A DNA stretch of 64,000 bases, taken from NCBI RefSeq assembly GCF_901709675.1, contig NC_051095.1, forward strand, positions 22,233,456 to 22,297,455, read 5' to 3'. Shown here piece after piece: positions 52,393-64,000 of the stretch. Within the stretch, counting starts at the first letter, position 1. Each line of letters opens with the position of its first letter. Under the pieces are notes generated by a model, which saw only the letters and a list, made by a program, of their open reading frames with translations, was not told where the DNA came from and did no database searches. The stretch is from Syngnathus acus. Taxonomy: Eukaryota > Chordata > Actinopteri > Syngnathiformes > Syngnathidae. A program made the translations under genes and the position numbers.

Positions 52393-55300
52393 CGCGCGTG
52401 TGTGCGTGCGCGTGGAAAAAAAGTGTGCACTGAAGTTTGTAAAATGTAAGCAATCTATTCTTGTCTTATATTGTATCTTTACATAGTAGTTTTTGTACTT
52501 AGTTCATTTGACAATTACCTATTAGTTGACTTCTTTGCAAACAAGCACTTGGTAGGAGATTACACACATTTGTCTAATTAAAGGGAAATTTATAACAGTG
52601 GTACCAACCAATCACGGCTCATGTGATGTTCGCAAGCTCGGCCGTCATTGGTTGTTACCTGCTGAGCACATGTGATGTCGTTTCCAGTTGCCAGCAAGTA
52701 GCAAAATGTGTTTTTAAAGTGGTTAATCAGAAATGAAGAAAAAAGTTATCACATTAATTGCAGGAACCTATAACAGTAGTACCAACCAATAACGGCTCAT
52801 GTGATGTTCGCAAGCTGGGCTGTTATTTGTTGTTACCTGCTGAGCACGTGATGTCATTTACGGTTGACAGAAAGTAGCAAAATGTGTTTTTTCTAAAGTG
52901 GTTAATCATAATTGAAGAAAAAATTAACATCCTCGAGCAAATACTTTGATGAGGAAAGAGGGGCTTTTCGTTTCTTTCATTGGGAAGAATAATGGCGGCT
53001 TTTGTCTACAGTAGTGTGTTCTTTCAAACAGGGTAGAATATGAAATAATATTCTTTCAAACCCCCTTATCTTTCAGCTATCTTTTTCATTACATCTGCCA
53101 TGACAGAATCATATACCTGTGTATCACAGATGATGTAAGTACTGGTTCACGCCATCATGACATATTCTTTTTCTAAATGTCTTGGAACCTCAGCCACTTA
53201 TCAAAACTGATGTACAATCAAACACGGGATTGATGTTTTGTTGGCATGACTTATTTTAAAACGCTAAAAATGCACTCGGGAGGGTTGCATGTCTCATTTC
53301 AGATTATGTATTATGTTTGTATTTGTTTATTCATGGACCCTTTTTATGTGTGTGAAAGGATTTTGAAAGGTCTCGTGCATTCAGCTTCCTCAGTGAGATC
53401 AAGCGGCGCTTCCAGACCACATATGGCTCACGAGCACAAACAGCCCTGCCGTACGCCATGAACAGCGAGTTCTCATCGACGCTGGCTGCTCAGATGGTGA
53501 ATATGACAGGAGTACCTGCGTAGTTTTAGTTTTTGCCCCCCTTCTACTTCTGTAACTATCATGTCTCATTGATAGTACCACTTCTGAGGTAGTTTCAGCA
53601 GTTTTGAATTTTCATTTTGTTTTATTAGGCTACTTAAAAATTAAATGCTTCGAAGTGACAAGATATGTTGCCCGCACTAATTTCATAAATAAAAATACAT
53701 TAACGTAATTTCTCATCAACATGCACCTGTGGGGGGGAAAAAATTGCCCTTAGAAAGCATTTTTTTTTCTCTGTAGTCATACATTATATGCTCACTGTGT
53801 TGCTGATATCAACCCTCAAAATTATTAAGCATTGCCTGAACAGTAATTTGATGGATTAGGATTTTCTGGGTTCATTCATATTTCTTGTACAAAGAGGAAT
53901 TCTTACCTCGCTAACAGTTTTGTTTGTCATTTGTGCCTTTGTTGGGGCTGTGACAGCTTATTGGCATAATTAGCTTTCGTGAACTCACGCCTGATCTCAC
54001 AAAATCGGAGAACTGCAGTGTGCCGGACATACACAGATTATTACGGGGGGGGTGAAGCGGAGGCTTTGTGAAATGGCAATGTGGCAAAGAGACTGTGTTG
54101 GAAATTGTTTATTCATTGTATAGTAGTTTTTTTTATGTATTTATATTCTCGCAATCTGCTTCAGTGTTCCATAGTACATGTTGGCATTCATTGTTCCCTC
54201 AATGAACTGTAGCTCCCCAGTGCCAGCAGCACTCATACAGCCCCAGACCATGACGCTCCCACCATCATGTAGGCAAGACCCACTTGTCTTTGTACTCTTC
54301 ATCTGGTTGCCGCCACACACGCTGGCATGGCACGTTGAACAGCACCTTGAGTCAATGCAGTTTCCATAGAGGGTTGGCAACGGGCTACACTATTTGTCCA
54401 GACATCTTGAGGGGCATAAGACGCATGCAAGACTCTTCTTTATGGAATTTTCCTCCCTCAGCATTCAATAGCATCCAGTGCCCTCTGCTTGCAGACAGCC
54501 TCTCTTATCATTTCACTTAAATTGAGATTGTGGAGGAATACAAATATCTGGGTGTGGTCCTTGACAATAAGCTGTGTTTTTGACTTCATGTTGATGTCAC
54601 CTCCAATGGGTTTAATCAATAATTGTATTCTTTAGGTAAGCTTGAGATGACTCTCTTTTAATTGAATGTGTTTTGTCCTTCTATGTTGTTGCATGGTTAG
54701 GAAACCCAAACGTATCCAGAAAGAATCACCTCTGTAGTCCTGTCAAAATTGCTGTAAAAACATCAGGAAGTCAGCAAGCCAGGCTAAACCAGCTCAGTGG
54801 CCTAGTGGTAGAGTGTCCGCCCTGAGACTGGAAGGTTGTGGGTTCAAACCCCGGCCGGGTCATACCAAAGACTATAAAAATGGGACCCATTGCCTCCCTG
54901 CTTGGCACTCAGCATTAAGGGTTGGAATTGGGGGGTTAGATCACCAACTGATTCCCGAGCGTGGCACCGCTGCTGCGCACTGCTCCCCTCTCCCCCAGGG
55001 GATGGATTAAAATCACACGGGGATGGGTTAAATGCAGAGGACAAATTTCACCACACCCAGGTGTGTGTGTGACGATCATTGGGACGTTAATCTTTAAACT
55101 TAATCTTTAATAATGTCCATCTGAAAAAATCTGGTCCAGAGGATTGTCCTAATCATCCACTCCAAAATGATACTGATAATAATGATCCATTTGTGATATT
55201 AGCTTTGGACTGAACATGTCTCCTTTCCATTTCCTTGCAGAAACACCACTCGGATCCCCGGGGATCAGATCGGCTTACTGAAACACAGATGCAAGTGGAT

Positions 55301-55996
55301 GACCTGAAGGGCATTATGGTCCGCAACATAGGTGTGTGTCATCAGTGTAGAGGGTTGTGGATTGTAAGACTACCACAAATGACTATTTTGTGAGTTAACT
55401 AGTCACCAATAGTAGTAGTTGCAATTAGTCATCAAATCGGATCTTATGGACAGCAACCTTTGTTGACTGACTTTGGACACGAGTGCATGTTCTTATGCTT
55501 AAATTATCTCATATCCAGATCTGGTTGCTCAGAGGGGGGAGAAATTGGAGTTGTTGATTGACAAGACAGAAAATCTGGTTGATTCTGTGAGTATTTTCTC
55601 CTTTTTTCCTGGTGTAATAACTGATAACAGCTGTCTGTTTGTGTGAAGTAATTCTAAAACTCCTTTTTCTGTTTTTATTTTAGTCTGTCACGTTTAAGAC
55701 CACAAGTCGGAATCTTGCCAGGGCCATGTGTATGAAAAACCTCAAGTTGACCTTAGTTGTTGCGCTGGTGTGCCTGGTGAGTAATTGTATCTCATATAAT
55801 TGAGAACCTGCCTAACATTGGGTCATTTATTTGTTAAATCAAAACTAAAACAAACCAACAAAAAAAAGTGAACTAACTATTGGATGTCATTGTAAGAAAT
55901 TAACTTTTTTTTTTTTTTTTGTCTTTTAAGGTGGTCATTTACATTATTGTCTCTGCGTCCTGTGGTGGCCTCTCCTGGCCCTCTTGTGTCAAATGA
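52030..55996 (+). CDS. vamp7: Vesicle-associated membrane protein 7 (R-SNARE)
   Basis: Seven coding exons: 52030-52175, 53077-53134, 53359-53496, 55241-55331, 55519-55586, 55684-55776 and 55931-55996, all GT-AG and in phase, making 219 residues (human 220). The protein is the longin-domain R-SNARE of late endosome, lysosome and secretory vesicle fusion. The longin domain starts MAILFAVVARGTTILAKHAW and runs to about residue 115. The SNARE motif runs about 125-183 with the zero-layer arginine R150 in LVAQRGEKLELL. A single C-terminal membrane anchor occupies about 188-209, followed by the short lumenal tail ending WPSCVK. Conservation with mammals is very high. The acceptor before exon 3 of the list is weak in pyrimidines. 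Confidence 0.96.
52357..52416. repeat. (GT)n/(GC) microsatellite in vamp7 intron
   Basis: GT run followed by GTGCGTGCGCGC-type interruptions. Confidence 0.9.
52591..52925. repeat. 178-bp tandem duplication in vamp7 intron
   Basis: Two copies (52591-52768 and 52769 onward) share cggctcatgtgatgttcgca, gttgttacctgctgagcac, agtagcaaaatgtgttttt and aaagtggttaatca, with about 10% divergence judged by eye. Non-coding. Confidence 0.9.
54135..54530 (-). pseudogene. Tc1-like transposase relic in vamp7 intron
   Basis: On the minus strand an 80-codon open piece reads GGSVMVWGCMSAAGTGELQFIEGTMNA, the well-known central motif of Tc1-family transposases. The N-terminal DNA-binding half and the final acidic catalytic residue are missing, so it is a fragment. 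Confidence 0.8.
54785..55108 (+). mobile_element. Second tRNA-derived SINE family, in vamp7 intron
   Basis: Head with A-box-like tggcctagtggtagagtg and B box GGTTCAAACCC (54841-54851), body with 'cactgctcccctctccccca' and a tail of cttaatctttaa repeats. It differs from the SINE at 37192. The head resembles a tRNA, but the following 250 bp and the tail show that it is a SINE. Confidence 0.85.
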
Positions 55997-56795
55997 AGAG
56001 ACCATGGGCTCATGTGGAAAAGGAGATGAACCTTTTCAACCTGTGGTTGCCAATGGACAGACGCTATCCTTGCTTTACTTCTTTAGTTTGCCTGAAAGAC
56101 ACTTGCTCCCACTGCTGCTGCTTTGATAGCGTACACTTGCCTTCAGGAGCGGAGGTCCACCCCCCACCACCAGATCATAACCTCCAAAATGGACAGCAGC
56201 AACATGGCCAACAACTGATGTGGCAAAGTAATACCATCTTAAACCATTTTGTCTGTCTAATTTGTAGCACTTTCATACTGTATCTATGTTTTCCATCCGT
56301 TCAAACTGAAAACAAAACATACCAACAGCTGATTTACATGTTTGTTCCTTAATGTGGACTGAAGAACCTTGACATATGAAAACTACAAGCTTTAGTTATG
56401 TTGAGAAGATTTACCAGACACGGTCCTTTTACCCAATACTCATGTTGGACAAAATACATGTAACAAGTAACCTAGGAAACAAACAGATGTTGTAAACCTT
56501 TGTGTGTTTTCTTACTAATCACATAGTGTATCATGCAGTAAATGCTGAAAGTCAGATAATAAACAATATATATTGTACCTCTGAATGATTACGTATGTAA
56601 AATTAAATACCTGGCATGTTACTGATGATTGTTGATTACCAATTCAAAATGTGATTTTTGTTCAGCATAATGCTAAGGTCTCTCATAATGCACCTTTTTG
56701 TCTTTTACTTCGAGTGTAGGCTTTGTATTCATATTGTTCATAATCACGCAAGTATAAAATGACTATAAATTCTGTACATTCTGATTTGAAATAAA
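55997..56795 (+). other. vamp7 3' UTR with candidate poly(A) signal
   Basis: AATAAA at 56790-56795; another possible signal (ataataaac) lies near 56558. A 122-codon ORF within is not credible as a gene. Confidence 0.5.
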
Positions 56796-56924
56796 AACCT
56801 GATATGTCTAATATGTTGACGTCTGCAGCAATTAAACAATGGCAGGTTTGTTAAAAATTGGAAAATGCAAACTTATAGATCTTTTGCCATGATTTCTTAA
56901 ACACTAAGACTATATATAATCTTA

Positions 56925-58725
56925 ATAATAATAATAATTCATTAAATTTATATAGCGCTTTTCAAACACCCAAAGACGCTTACAGGGAACAAGGCAAAGA
57001 CATACATGAGGGGAGGGGGACGGGGAAGAAACAATCGGGTAAACTTAAGAAGAGAAAACCAGTTATGGGTAGGGGAGGTCATGCGCTTGGGAGAAGAGGT
57101 AAGTTTTTAGACGGGACTTAAATGTGGGGAGTGTGGGTGAGTCACAGACAGACTGGGGGAGAGAGTTCCAGAGTCGGGGTGATGTGCAGGAAAAGGCTCT
57201 GTCACCGAAGGATTTGAGTTTGGATTTTGGGACTGTCAGACGTGAAGTATTGGAGGATCGGAGGGGACGGTTGGGGCAGTAGGGGACAAGGAGGTCGGAT
57301 AGGTAAGTGGGAGCCAGGTGGTGAAGGGCTTTGAAGGTGAGGAGGAGTATCTTGAAGATGATACGCTCCTTCATGGGGAGCCAGTGAAGAGAGTGGAGAA
57401 CAGGAGTGATGTGTTCACGGGACCGGGTGTGGGTAAGGAGGCGGGCAGCAGAGTTTTGGACTAGTTGAAGTCGATGGAGTGAGTGAGCAGTGATTCCAGT
57501 GAGAAGGGAGTTGCAGTAATCAAGCCGGGATGAGATGAAGGCGTGGATGAGAGATTCAGCGGCAGGGAGAGAAAGGCAGTGCCGGATTTTAGCGATGCGT
57601 CGGAGGTGGAAGTAGGAGGTCTTGACAACTGAGCTAACATGAGGTTGAAAGGACAGTGTGGGGTTAAAAATAACGCCAAGATTGCGTGCCAGAGGGGAGG
57701 GAGTGATGTTTGAGGAGTCGATGGTGAGTGTGATGGATCCAGTTTTGTTAAGGGAGGATTTAGTGCCTATGAGGAGGAGCTCTGTTTTGTCACTGTTGAG
57801 TTTGAGAAAGTTGTGGGTCAGCCATGCTTTTATTGTAGAGATGCAGGTTTCAAAATGAGTGAGGGAAGGGTTACGGGTTGGTGTCGTACGTATGTAGATC
57901 TGGGTGTCATCAGCGTAGCAGTGGAAGTCCAGATTGAGTTTGCGGATGACAGTACCAAGGGGAAAGAGGTAACAGATGAATAGGAGGGGGCCAAGAACTG
58001 AGTCTTGGGGGACCCCTTGTGTAACTGGGGAGAGGATGGATGTGTGACCGGAGAGAGAGATGAACTGGTTTCTGTTGGTGAGGTAGGAGGTGAGCCAGTC
58101 GAGTGCAGTGCCCTCAACACCTAGTTGGCGCAGCCTTTGGAGGAGGATGGAATGGTTCACAGTGTCAAAGGCTGCGCTAAGGTCAAGTAGTAGTAGGATG
58201 TTGAGGGCACCAGAGTCTGCAGAAATGAGGAGATCGTTGGTGACTTTGACTAGAGCTGTTTCAGTGCTGTGAAGTGGGCGGAATCCGGACTGGAAGGGTT
58301 CATAGAGGTTGTTGGACTGGAGATGGGTGTGGAGTTGGGTGGAGACAATGCGTTCTAGGGTTTTGGAAAGGAATGAAAGGTTGGAGATGGGACGGTAGTT
58401 GGAGAGGTTGAGTGGGTCCAAGGTGGGCTTTTTGAGGATGGGGGTGATGGCTGCAAGTTTATAGACAGTGGGAAAGTGGCCAAGGGATAAAGACTGATTA
58501 AAAAGGGTGGTGAGGTGGGGGAGGAGGACAGGGAGGCAGGCCTCAGTTAAGGTCGTTGGAAGAGGGTCGAGAGAGCAGGTGGTTGTCTTGGATGAGGTAA
58601 TGATGTCTAGGATAGTGGAGGAGTTGACAAGGGAGAAGGCAGTGAGAGAGGGGAAGGGAGGGAGGTCAGGGAAGGGGGGCAGGAGGGCAGGGGAGGTGGG
58701 GGAGGGGCAGGGGAGGTGGGGGAGG
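56925..58725 (-). mobile_element. L2-like LINE, 5'-truncated, largely open reading frame
   Basis: Minus-strand open frame from about 58725 to the stop at 57063, about 550 codons, encoding the reverse transcriptase part of ORF2. Motifs in order: PLNLSNYRPISNLSFLSK, ERIVSTQL, FQSGFRPLHSTETALVK, LLLLDLSAAFDTVNH, GVPQDSVLGPLLF and FHCYADDTQIY (catalytic YADD). The thumb and C-terminal tail follow (LHSLHWLPMKERI, PRLWNSLP). The 3' UTR ends in aaagcgctatataaatttaa and (TTA)n. The open frame indicates a young copy. The endonuclease domain is missing, so it cannot move by itself. Confidence 0.9.
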
Positions 58726-60080
58726 AATCTTATCTTGTATGTATAAAAATTGGCATTGGAAATGACTAATAAACAAATACATTATCTTTAAAGTATATTA
58801 AAACTCAATGAAGAAAGAGTGGGAGAAACAAATTCTGCGCTGTAGTTTTTTAATCGACGTAACTGAAGTAAAGCGATTGTCATGTCATAAATGGAGGGTG
58901 GGCGTGGAGGTGGCGGTCAAAGTTCACGCAGGTAAAAAGCAAGGGTCACACGTGTGCAAATTACACGAGCATCCCCATTGCGGAAATAGGGGCCGAACTC
59001 ACACACTCCTGACATCGTGTAGTTGAATATCTGCGGAAATAAGAAGTCCTTGCCTCATCACGATACAAGGCGCGCTCCCGGTGTTTCTTCATGTTGCAGG
59101 TGACAGGTACACACGTGCTTTGTTTCGATATGTTTATTCCATAAACATAACAAATATTGACTCCTTTGATCGCCAGTGGATAGCGTGCGCTTACCTCTCA
59201 TATTACCTGTGGCCTTATTGGGTAAAGTACATGAATTCAAGAATACAACCTCTCTCGTGATAGCAAACGATGTTACAACGCCCATTTTGCACCTCGGTTA
59301 TTTATTTGTAACTTTATTTTGCGCCTCTGTTATTTATTTGTAATTTTATTTTGCAAGCTGTTTCGAATAATTGAACAACTGATGCCGTATTGGTGGCGTC
59401 AAAACTATTTCTCTCACTGGCGAGTTGTAACGCGTTAGTTTAGGGTATTTTAAAATCAATATTGTAAACAGTTGATCGTTACCATTTGTAGCATTAACTA
59501 CCAAGCATTTAGATAAAGTTAAATAGTGTTTATGTAGCCTTATCTTGGCATGATTTATGCCAGCAGTGGGAATTTAAGAAGGCATTTACCAGATATTTGT
59601 CAGCACCCTATACTTAAATCCTGATCTATACATAGAGACCACTTGTTGGAGGATAATCCGTCTGTTCTGTATGTTTGGCAGTCGGAAACAGGTGATTTTA
59701 AATTAACTTTCGGAAACAGGTGATTTTAAATTAACTTATTGGCGAATAATCTCAACAGGATTCATACATACTCTGCTCATTCAGTGGCATTCACATACGA
59801 GTGCTACTAGTGCCATGCAGTGTTGATATTATAGATCACAAATGAATGCCTTTGTAAACTTTTAAGATTTCATCAAAATCTATTAGGCTATTTTTATGTA
59901 CCGGTATTGCCTACAGATTGCAAACACCCAATTGGCGTACAGTGGGACATCCAAAATAAAATGCCTTTTGTCGCTCAAAATATTTGTTTAAATTATCATG
60001 CTAGTGTGAAAATGTCAAGTCAAGACAGGCAGTGATGTCCAGGCACTCAATAATGTTGTTAACTGCTAGTTTTAGTGACA
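58726..60080. other. Unassigned intergenic DNA
   Basis: A minus-strand stretch (59285 down to about 58960) has moderate GC, an ATG and donor-like cag|gtaat and gag|gtaag sites, so it might hold an unrecognised exon, but no protein family was recognised. A 24-bp tandem duplication, cggaaacaggtgattttaaa plus ttaa, occurs near 59684-59735. Confidence 0.35.
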
Positions 60081-61450
60081 TCACACATCTGTGTCTGTCA
60101 TGCTGTATGAAGACCGACATCGTTTTCTTTTGGTGCTTATCGAGGGACTAGATACATTTGATAGCCATCGTCAAGAGATGGTGAATTACTGTGAATTGTT
60201 TGACTGCAATAATACAAGTAGGGGGTACAAAAGATGGCCAGTGTTGCAGAGTTTGAGCTTACTATTTCAGTGTACATTTTACGTTGGATATTGGGTGATT
60301 GTTGCCAAGGTATACATATACCAGAAAATGTCAGATTCTGTCCTGAATAGCAGCCCAACATAACTTCTGTCTAGCCTTAAGGTTAATGGTAGGGAAAGCC
60401 AGTGCTCTTTTAGCGAAAGTAAGACAAGCTGACGACAATTATGAGTCAGTAAGTGAAATAGTCTTATTTCTGCCCGTTTTTGGATGTTTCAATTGTGTAG
60501 GGATCGTAGTCGTTAATGATGGCTGTTTTGTCGTCCTGTCACATCTTATCCACTGTTTCCAAAGTTTCTAAGAGGGATTTGCACCTTTCTGCCTCTCCCA
60601 TAATGCATTGCCGGCGTACATATTGAAAGTCTAGCCTCATTAGCCATTTGCCATTGGTCATGTCTTGTACAGGAGTCATTGTTGGCTGTATTAGTCGGGG
60701 GTGAAAGGTTTCTTTCGACTCCTAAAAATCAAACAAACCAAGGATTTTACACCCACCCAAAAGAAAAGCAAACGATCACCGGAAACTAAGCTGTTGCTAT
60801 GATTGCGAGCCACAAACATCTCTGTCGATTAGCAGCCTGAAGAGCTGTAAGAGAACATTGACATGAACATGATGATACATGCTGTTGGTTTCCATGTCTT
60901 TGTTAGTCATTATTAGTGCCTGGACTCGCACCCCAAATTTCTCCATGCCTGATAATATTTAGCTAACGGCCGCTTGTTGTTTAATCGATTGTTCTACTAC
61001 TTGCCAGTTTAGCATGGAACAACATATTGGAGGGACAAACAATTTTTAGTAAGAATGTTTTGCCTTTTACTTGTACAAGTGGTTGTCAACTTCTCAGGTG
61101 TCCTACCATAACAGATAGATTAAGCGAAAATAGTGTTTCAGGTGTCTTAGACTCTGGTGTCACACTGCTGCATAGCGTTGGGATCAAGTGTCAAGTGATA
61201 TGTGTTCACATAGGATATGTGCCCAGAGACGTTTTCAGTGACGATCGTCTGGTGTCTTGACAGAGGGAGTACCAGAAGGTTTACTTAAAACTACTTTGCG
61301 TCTAGAATTTAGGATTGTGCAGTATTCCTCAGTGACACTGCATTCCAATCTTCTTCCTGATCCTTTCCCTCATAAGAGACTCTGGCTGCTTAGCAACAGT
61401 GAATACCATCTAAGCCTGGCATCTGAGGCCACTCCCCCTGCACTGAGCTC
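60081..61450 (+). other. Unassigned; possible very old LTR-element remnant
   Basis: Near 61130-61230 a broken frame, SGVLDSGVTLLHSVGI then CQVICVHIGYVP, faintly resembles an aspartic protease segment of LTR elements. Surrounding ORFs are unrecognised. The case is weak. Confidence 0.25.
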
Positions 61451-62750
61451 AGCAGGGATGAGTTAAGGTGTTCATTTCTTGGTTGACTTGGGTCTGGGCA
61501 CAGTCTTTGACCCTTAATACTTGAGTTGTAAGCAATGTCACGTTTGACCACAGGCCTTCAAAAAGAGAAGCGCTAAGGAGGAGTACACAGGCTACCTTAA
61601 CCCAAGTTGTAACATTAGCTTTGCACAGTTGACAACACGAGCGAGGAAGGAGCTGCATTTGGACGTGTTTATTTTTCCAAGGTATTGTGAATCATGATAT
61701 TTAATTTGCCCATAAATAATGTCAGGATTTGTTTGCATTTTAACATGAGCCTACTAGATCAAATAAGCAGAATGTGTGCCCTGTCCTTTTGTTTCTTAAT
61801 GCAGGGATCAAGTCCAAGAATTACAGGCCCTAGCAAGGATCAAACAAAAGCATGATTTGAATTATAATCCTCCATTTTTTTTATAACGCACACAGCGGCT
61901 TAGCTAGTGCTCTGTTCTCTGTTCATTTGTTATGGTGTGTCCTCGTCACACGTATTCCTTGTTAACTTTTGTGAATATTCCTTGGTTGAACTTGAGCCTT
62001 GGTCATGTGCACACTGATCCATTACGTCACACCATAATTTGGTGATGAGAAATGGTTAATCTATATATTAAGAGTGTTTGCTTGTTGTTCTTAACATCAA
62101 CACTTTCTAGTTTGTGTTTACTGTGAATTTTTTAGCTTGAGTAATATCAAACAAAGACAATAATTGCAGGATCAGATGAAGTTATCTTTTTCCTGCTATT
62201 TGTTGGTTCCCTTTTTTAAAGAAAGTCAATAGGTTTCCCCTATTTTGTTGGTCTAAGGATCCCTGCACTGCACCAAAACTTGGTTCATTCATCAAGAACA
62301 GCATTTCCACAGACACAAATTTGGGTTGCTAATGAAAGAATGAATGAAAAGAAAATCTCAGTGAAACATGCTACAGCAAGACATTTTTAAATTCACTTAA
62401 ACTGTAGTTGAAACTTAAGTGCACAATGTCTGCCTACCTGAAGGCTTCAACTTGACTGGTGATTTGATTTTGACAATGATGCTTTTGTTGTCTTTTGAGC
62501 TCCCTAATTGTAACATACATTTATTGAATTTCTCATGATTCATTTCAGAAACATGTCCTGTGCTCTGCCTCAAGGTTACATTGTTGATGGTTCATTGTGT
62601 CTTGGTGGGCAGAAAAAGTCATGAATAATTTGTTCATCCAGCTACTGTTACAATGGTGGACGTTGATGAGTGCAAGCAAATGTTTTGAAACCACAAGCAT
62701 CATTTTATAATAGTCAGTCTTTTTTGTTTGTCCTGATAGGGGTCAACACG
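61451..62750. other. Intergenic DNA, nothing recognised
   Basis: No supported feature. Confidence 0.45.
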
Positions 62751-62949
62751 AGGGATGGGAATTGATACGATTTGTATGATTTCTATTTCGTTTAACGATT
62801 CAACTCTTTGATTATTTTGTCGATTCTCATTTGGGGGAAAAAAGGGGCACATAAACGACTACAATATTTTGTTTTATATATTGCAACTTTGTAAGTACGA
62901 CATTACAGAGTGAAGTCTTAAAAAATTAAGTTAAAACAGTTTTGAAAAA

Positions 62950-63125
62950 AGCACTCCAAATTGGGTGTGAGTGCGAGTGCGAATGGTTAGTCTCTGTGTG
63001 CCCTGCGATTGGCTGGCAACCAGTTCAGGGTGTCCCTTACCTACTGCCTGATGACTGCTGGGATAGGCTCCAGCATGCCTGCGACCCCCATGGGGACAAG
63101 TGGTATAGAAGATGGATAGATGGAA
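62950..63125 (+). repeat. tRNA-derived SINE, 3' half
   Basis: Contains gtgtgccctgcgattggctg, caaccagttcagggtgtccc, ctgctgggataggctccagc and the terminal gatggatagatgg. Same family as 37192-37562. Confidence 0.85.
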
Positions 63126-64000
63126 ATTTTGAAAATTAAATAATAAAATAGTCTATACCAAAATACAAAATTAAATATTCTGTGTCAAGTATGTTCAGTA
63201 ACAATAACATAAACATTTTAGCAATATAAACTCTACAAAATTTAGAGTGAAGTCTTAAACAAAATCAGAAATGTTTTTGAAAAACAAATATTAATGATAA
63301 AATAGTCTATAACAAAATTCTAAATTATAGAAATTGAGCTAGCACAAAAAGCATTGTTAGTTAGTTACCTGCAGTAAACCTGCACGTCAGGCTTGGGCTA
63401 ATGTTGCTGCTGGTGTTAGGTTGTTGACTGTCCCTCCGCACCGGACTAAACTAATGGCATGCTGCGTGTACAAATGCCTTTGAATATTAGAAGCATTTCC
63501 TTCCTCTGTTGAAATTTCAACATTGCAACTATTGCATGGCGCTCTATTCTCATCCTTCTTAGTGAAACGTAGTCAAACTTTGGAGCGTTTCTGCCTTGCA
63601 AGTGCCATCATTGTTTCTGGCTGTCGCAACGCAGCGTGTTGAGCTCATTCCATTCCACACATTGGTCACTTTTATTACGAGAACCTTATAATCATCTTCG
63701 CCACCTTCATCACTGCCTCGTGTCATCTTTTCAGTGCAACTATCTGAAAACTGATGCAACAGGGCAGACCTCACCACTTTATAAATTGTATCTTTTCTCC
63801 TCGTAGAGACTCTTTTATCACATGCCGCACCTGAAACTTCTCCGCTATTTAAAGTCCCCCATGCTGGCGAGGTCTTCTCCCTGTAATTTGACTCTTTTCC
63901 CCTTCCCACCCTACCCCACTATGCGTGCACATATATTCTGCCGTTCTTCAGCTAATTTTAATTCCTCTCCGTTCTGGTGCATGCCTCAACCTTTGTAAAT
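63126..64000. other. Intergenic DNA to window end
   Basis: A minus-strand 116-codon ORF (63559-63909) has no recognisable family. The region upstream (62750-62850) with 'gggatgggaattgatacgat' resembles the start of a fish MITE whose other end was not found. Confidence 0.35.

Noticed and set aside
54790-54865. A tRNA gene
   Set aside because: The sequence has Pol III box similarity but poor arms and continues into a SINE body and tail.
55984-56352. 122-codon ORF after vamp7
   Set aside because: It lies in the vamp7 3' UTR, overlaps the stop codon and has no similarity to a known protein.
63559-63909. 116-codon minus-strand ORF at the window end
   Set aside because: No family recognised, no supporting signals; may be part of an old repeat.

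Overview
The window looks like nuclear DNA of a teleost fish, probably a percomorph. The genes are split by GT-AG introns and match vertebrate families throughout. Between them lie dinucleotide microsatellites, tRNA-derived SINEs, L2-like and Rex1-like LINE pieces, Tc1 and hAT relics and Gypsy LTR remnants of the kinds common in ray-finned fish. Species was not determined.

Four protein-coding genes can be read completely. (1) A single-coding-exon cysteinyl leukotriene receptor, cysltr1 (6239-7204, +). (2) A seven-exon endothelin B-type receptor (36316-44920, +), most likely the EDNRB2/ednrbb paralogue. (3) A five-exon RNA polymerase I/III subunit AC19 gene, polr1d (47767-51211, -), built from exons too short to appear as long ORFs. 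(4) A seven-coding-exon R-SNARE, vamp7 (52030-55996, +). All reading frames join in phase across the introns and end in normal stops. polr1d and vamp7 are head to head across a short shared promoter interval. No operon-like cooperation is expected. The genes are two class A GPCRs, a core polymerase subunit and a membrane-fusion SNARE; the grouping reflects vertebrate synteny (cysltr1, EDNRB2 and vamp7 on the X/4-type paralogon, by my recollection).

Layout: 1-5.3 kb repeats; 5.3-7.4 kb cysltr1 with a 16-bp minisatellite upstream; 7.4-36 kb a gene-poor stretch rich in transposons (LTRs, a Gypsy pol relic, a TIR element carrying a 118-bp tandem array, LINE relics, four copies of one hAT MITE, two palindromic retro-inserted elements and a promoter-like segment near 32 kb); 36-46 kb ednrb with SINE and MITE insertions in its introns; 46-47.5 kb a compound microsatellite and a second MITE; 47.5-51.2 kb polr1d; 51.2-56.8 kb vamp7; 56.9-58.7 kb a well-preserved LINE reverse transcriptase on the minus strand; 58.7-64 kb mostly unrecognised sequence.

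The most unusual item is a small family of about 190-220 bp elements (27089-27311 and 32641-32828). It is built around a long palindrome carrying a hammerhead-ribozyme-like core and is flanked by 12-13 bp target duplications, which suggests a non-autonomous Penelope-like retroelement. No previously undescribed protein system was recognised.
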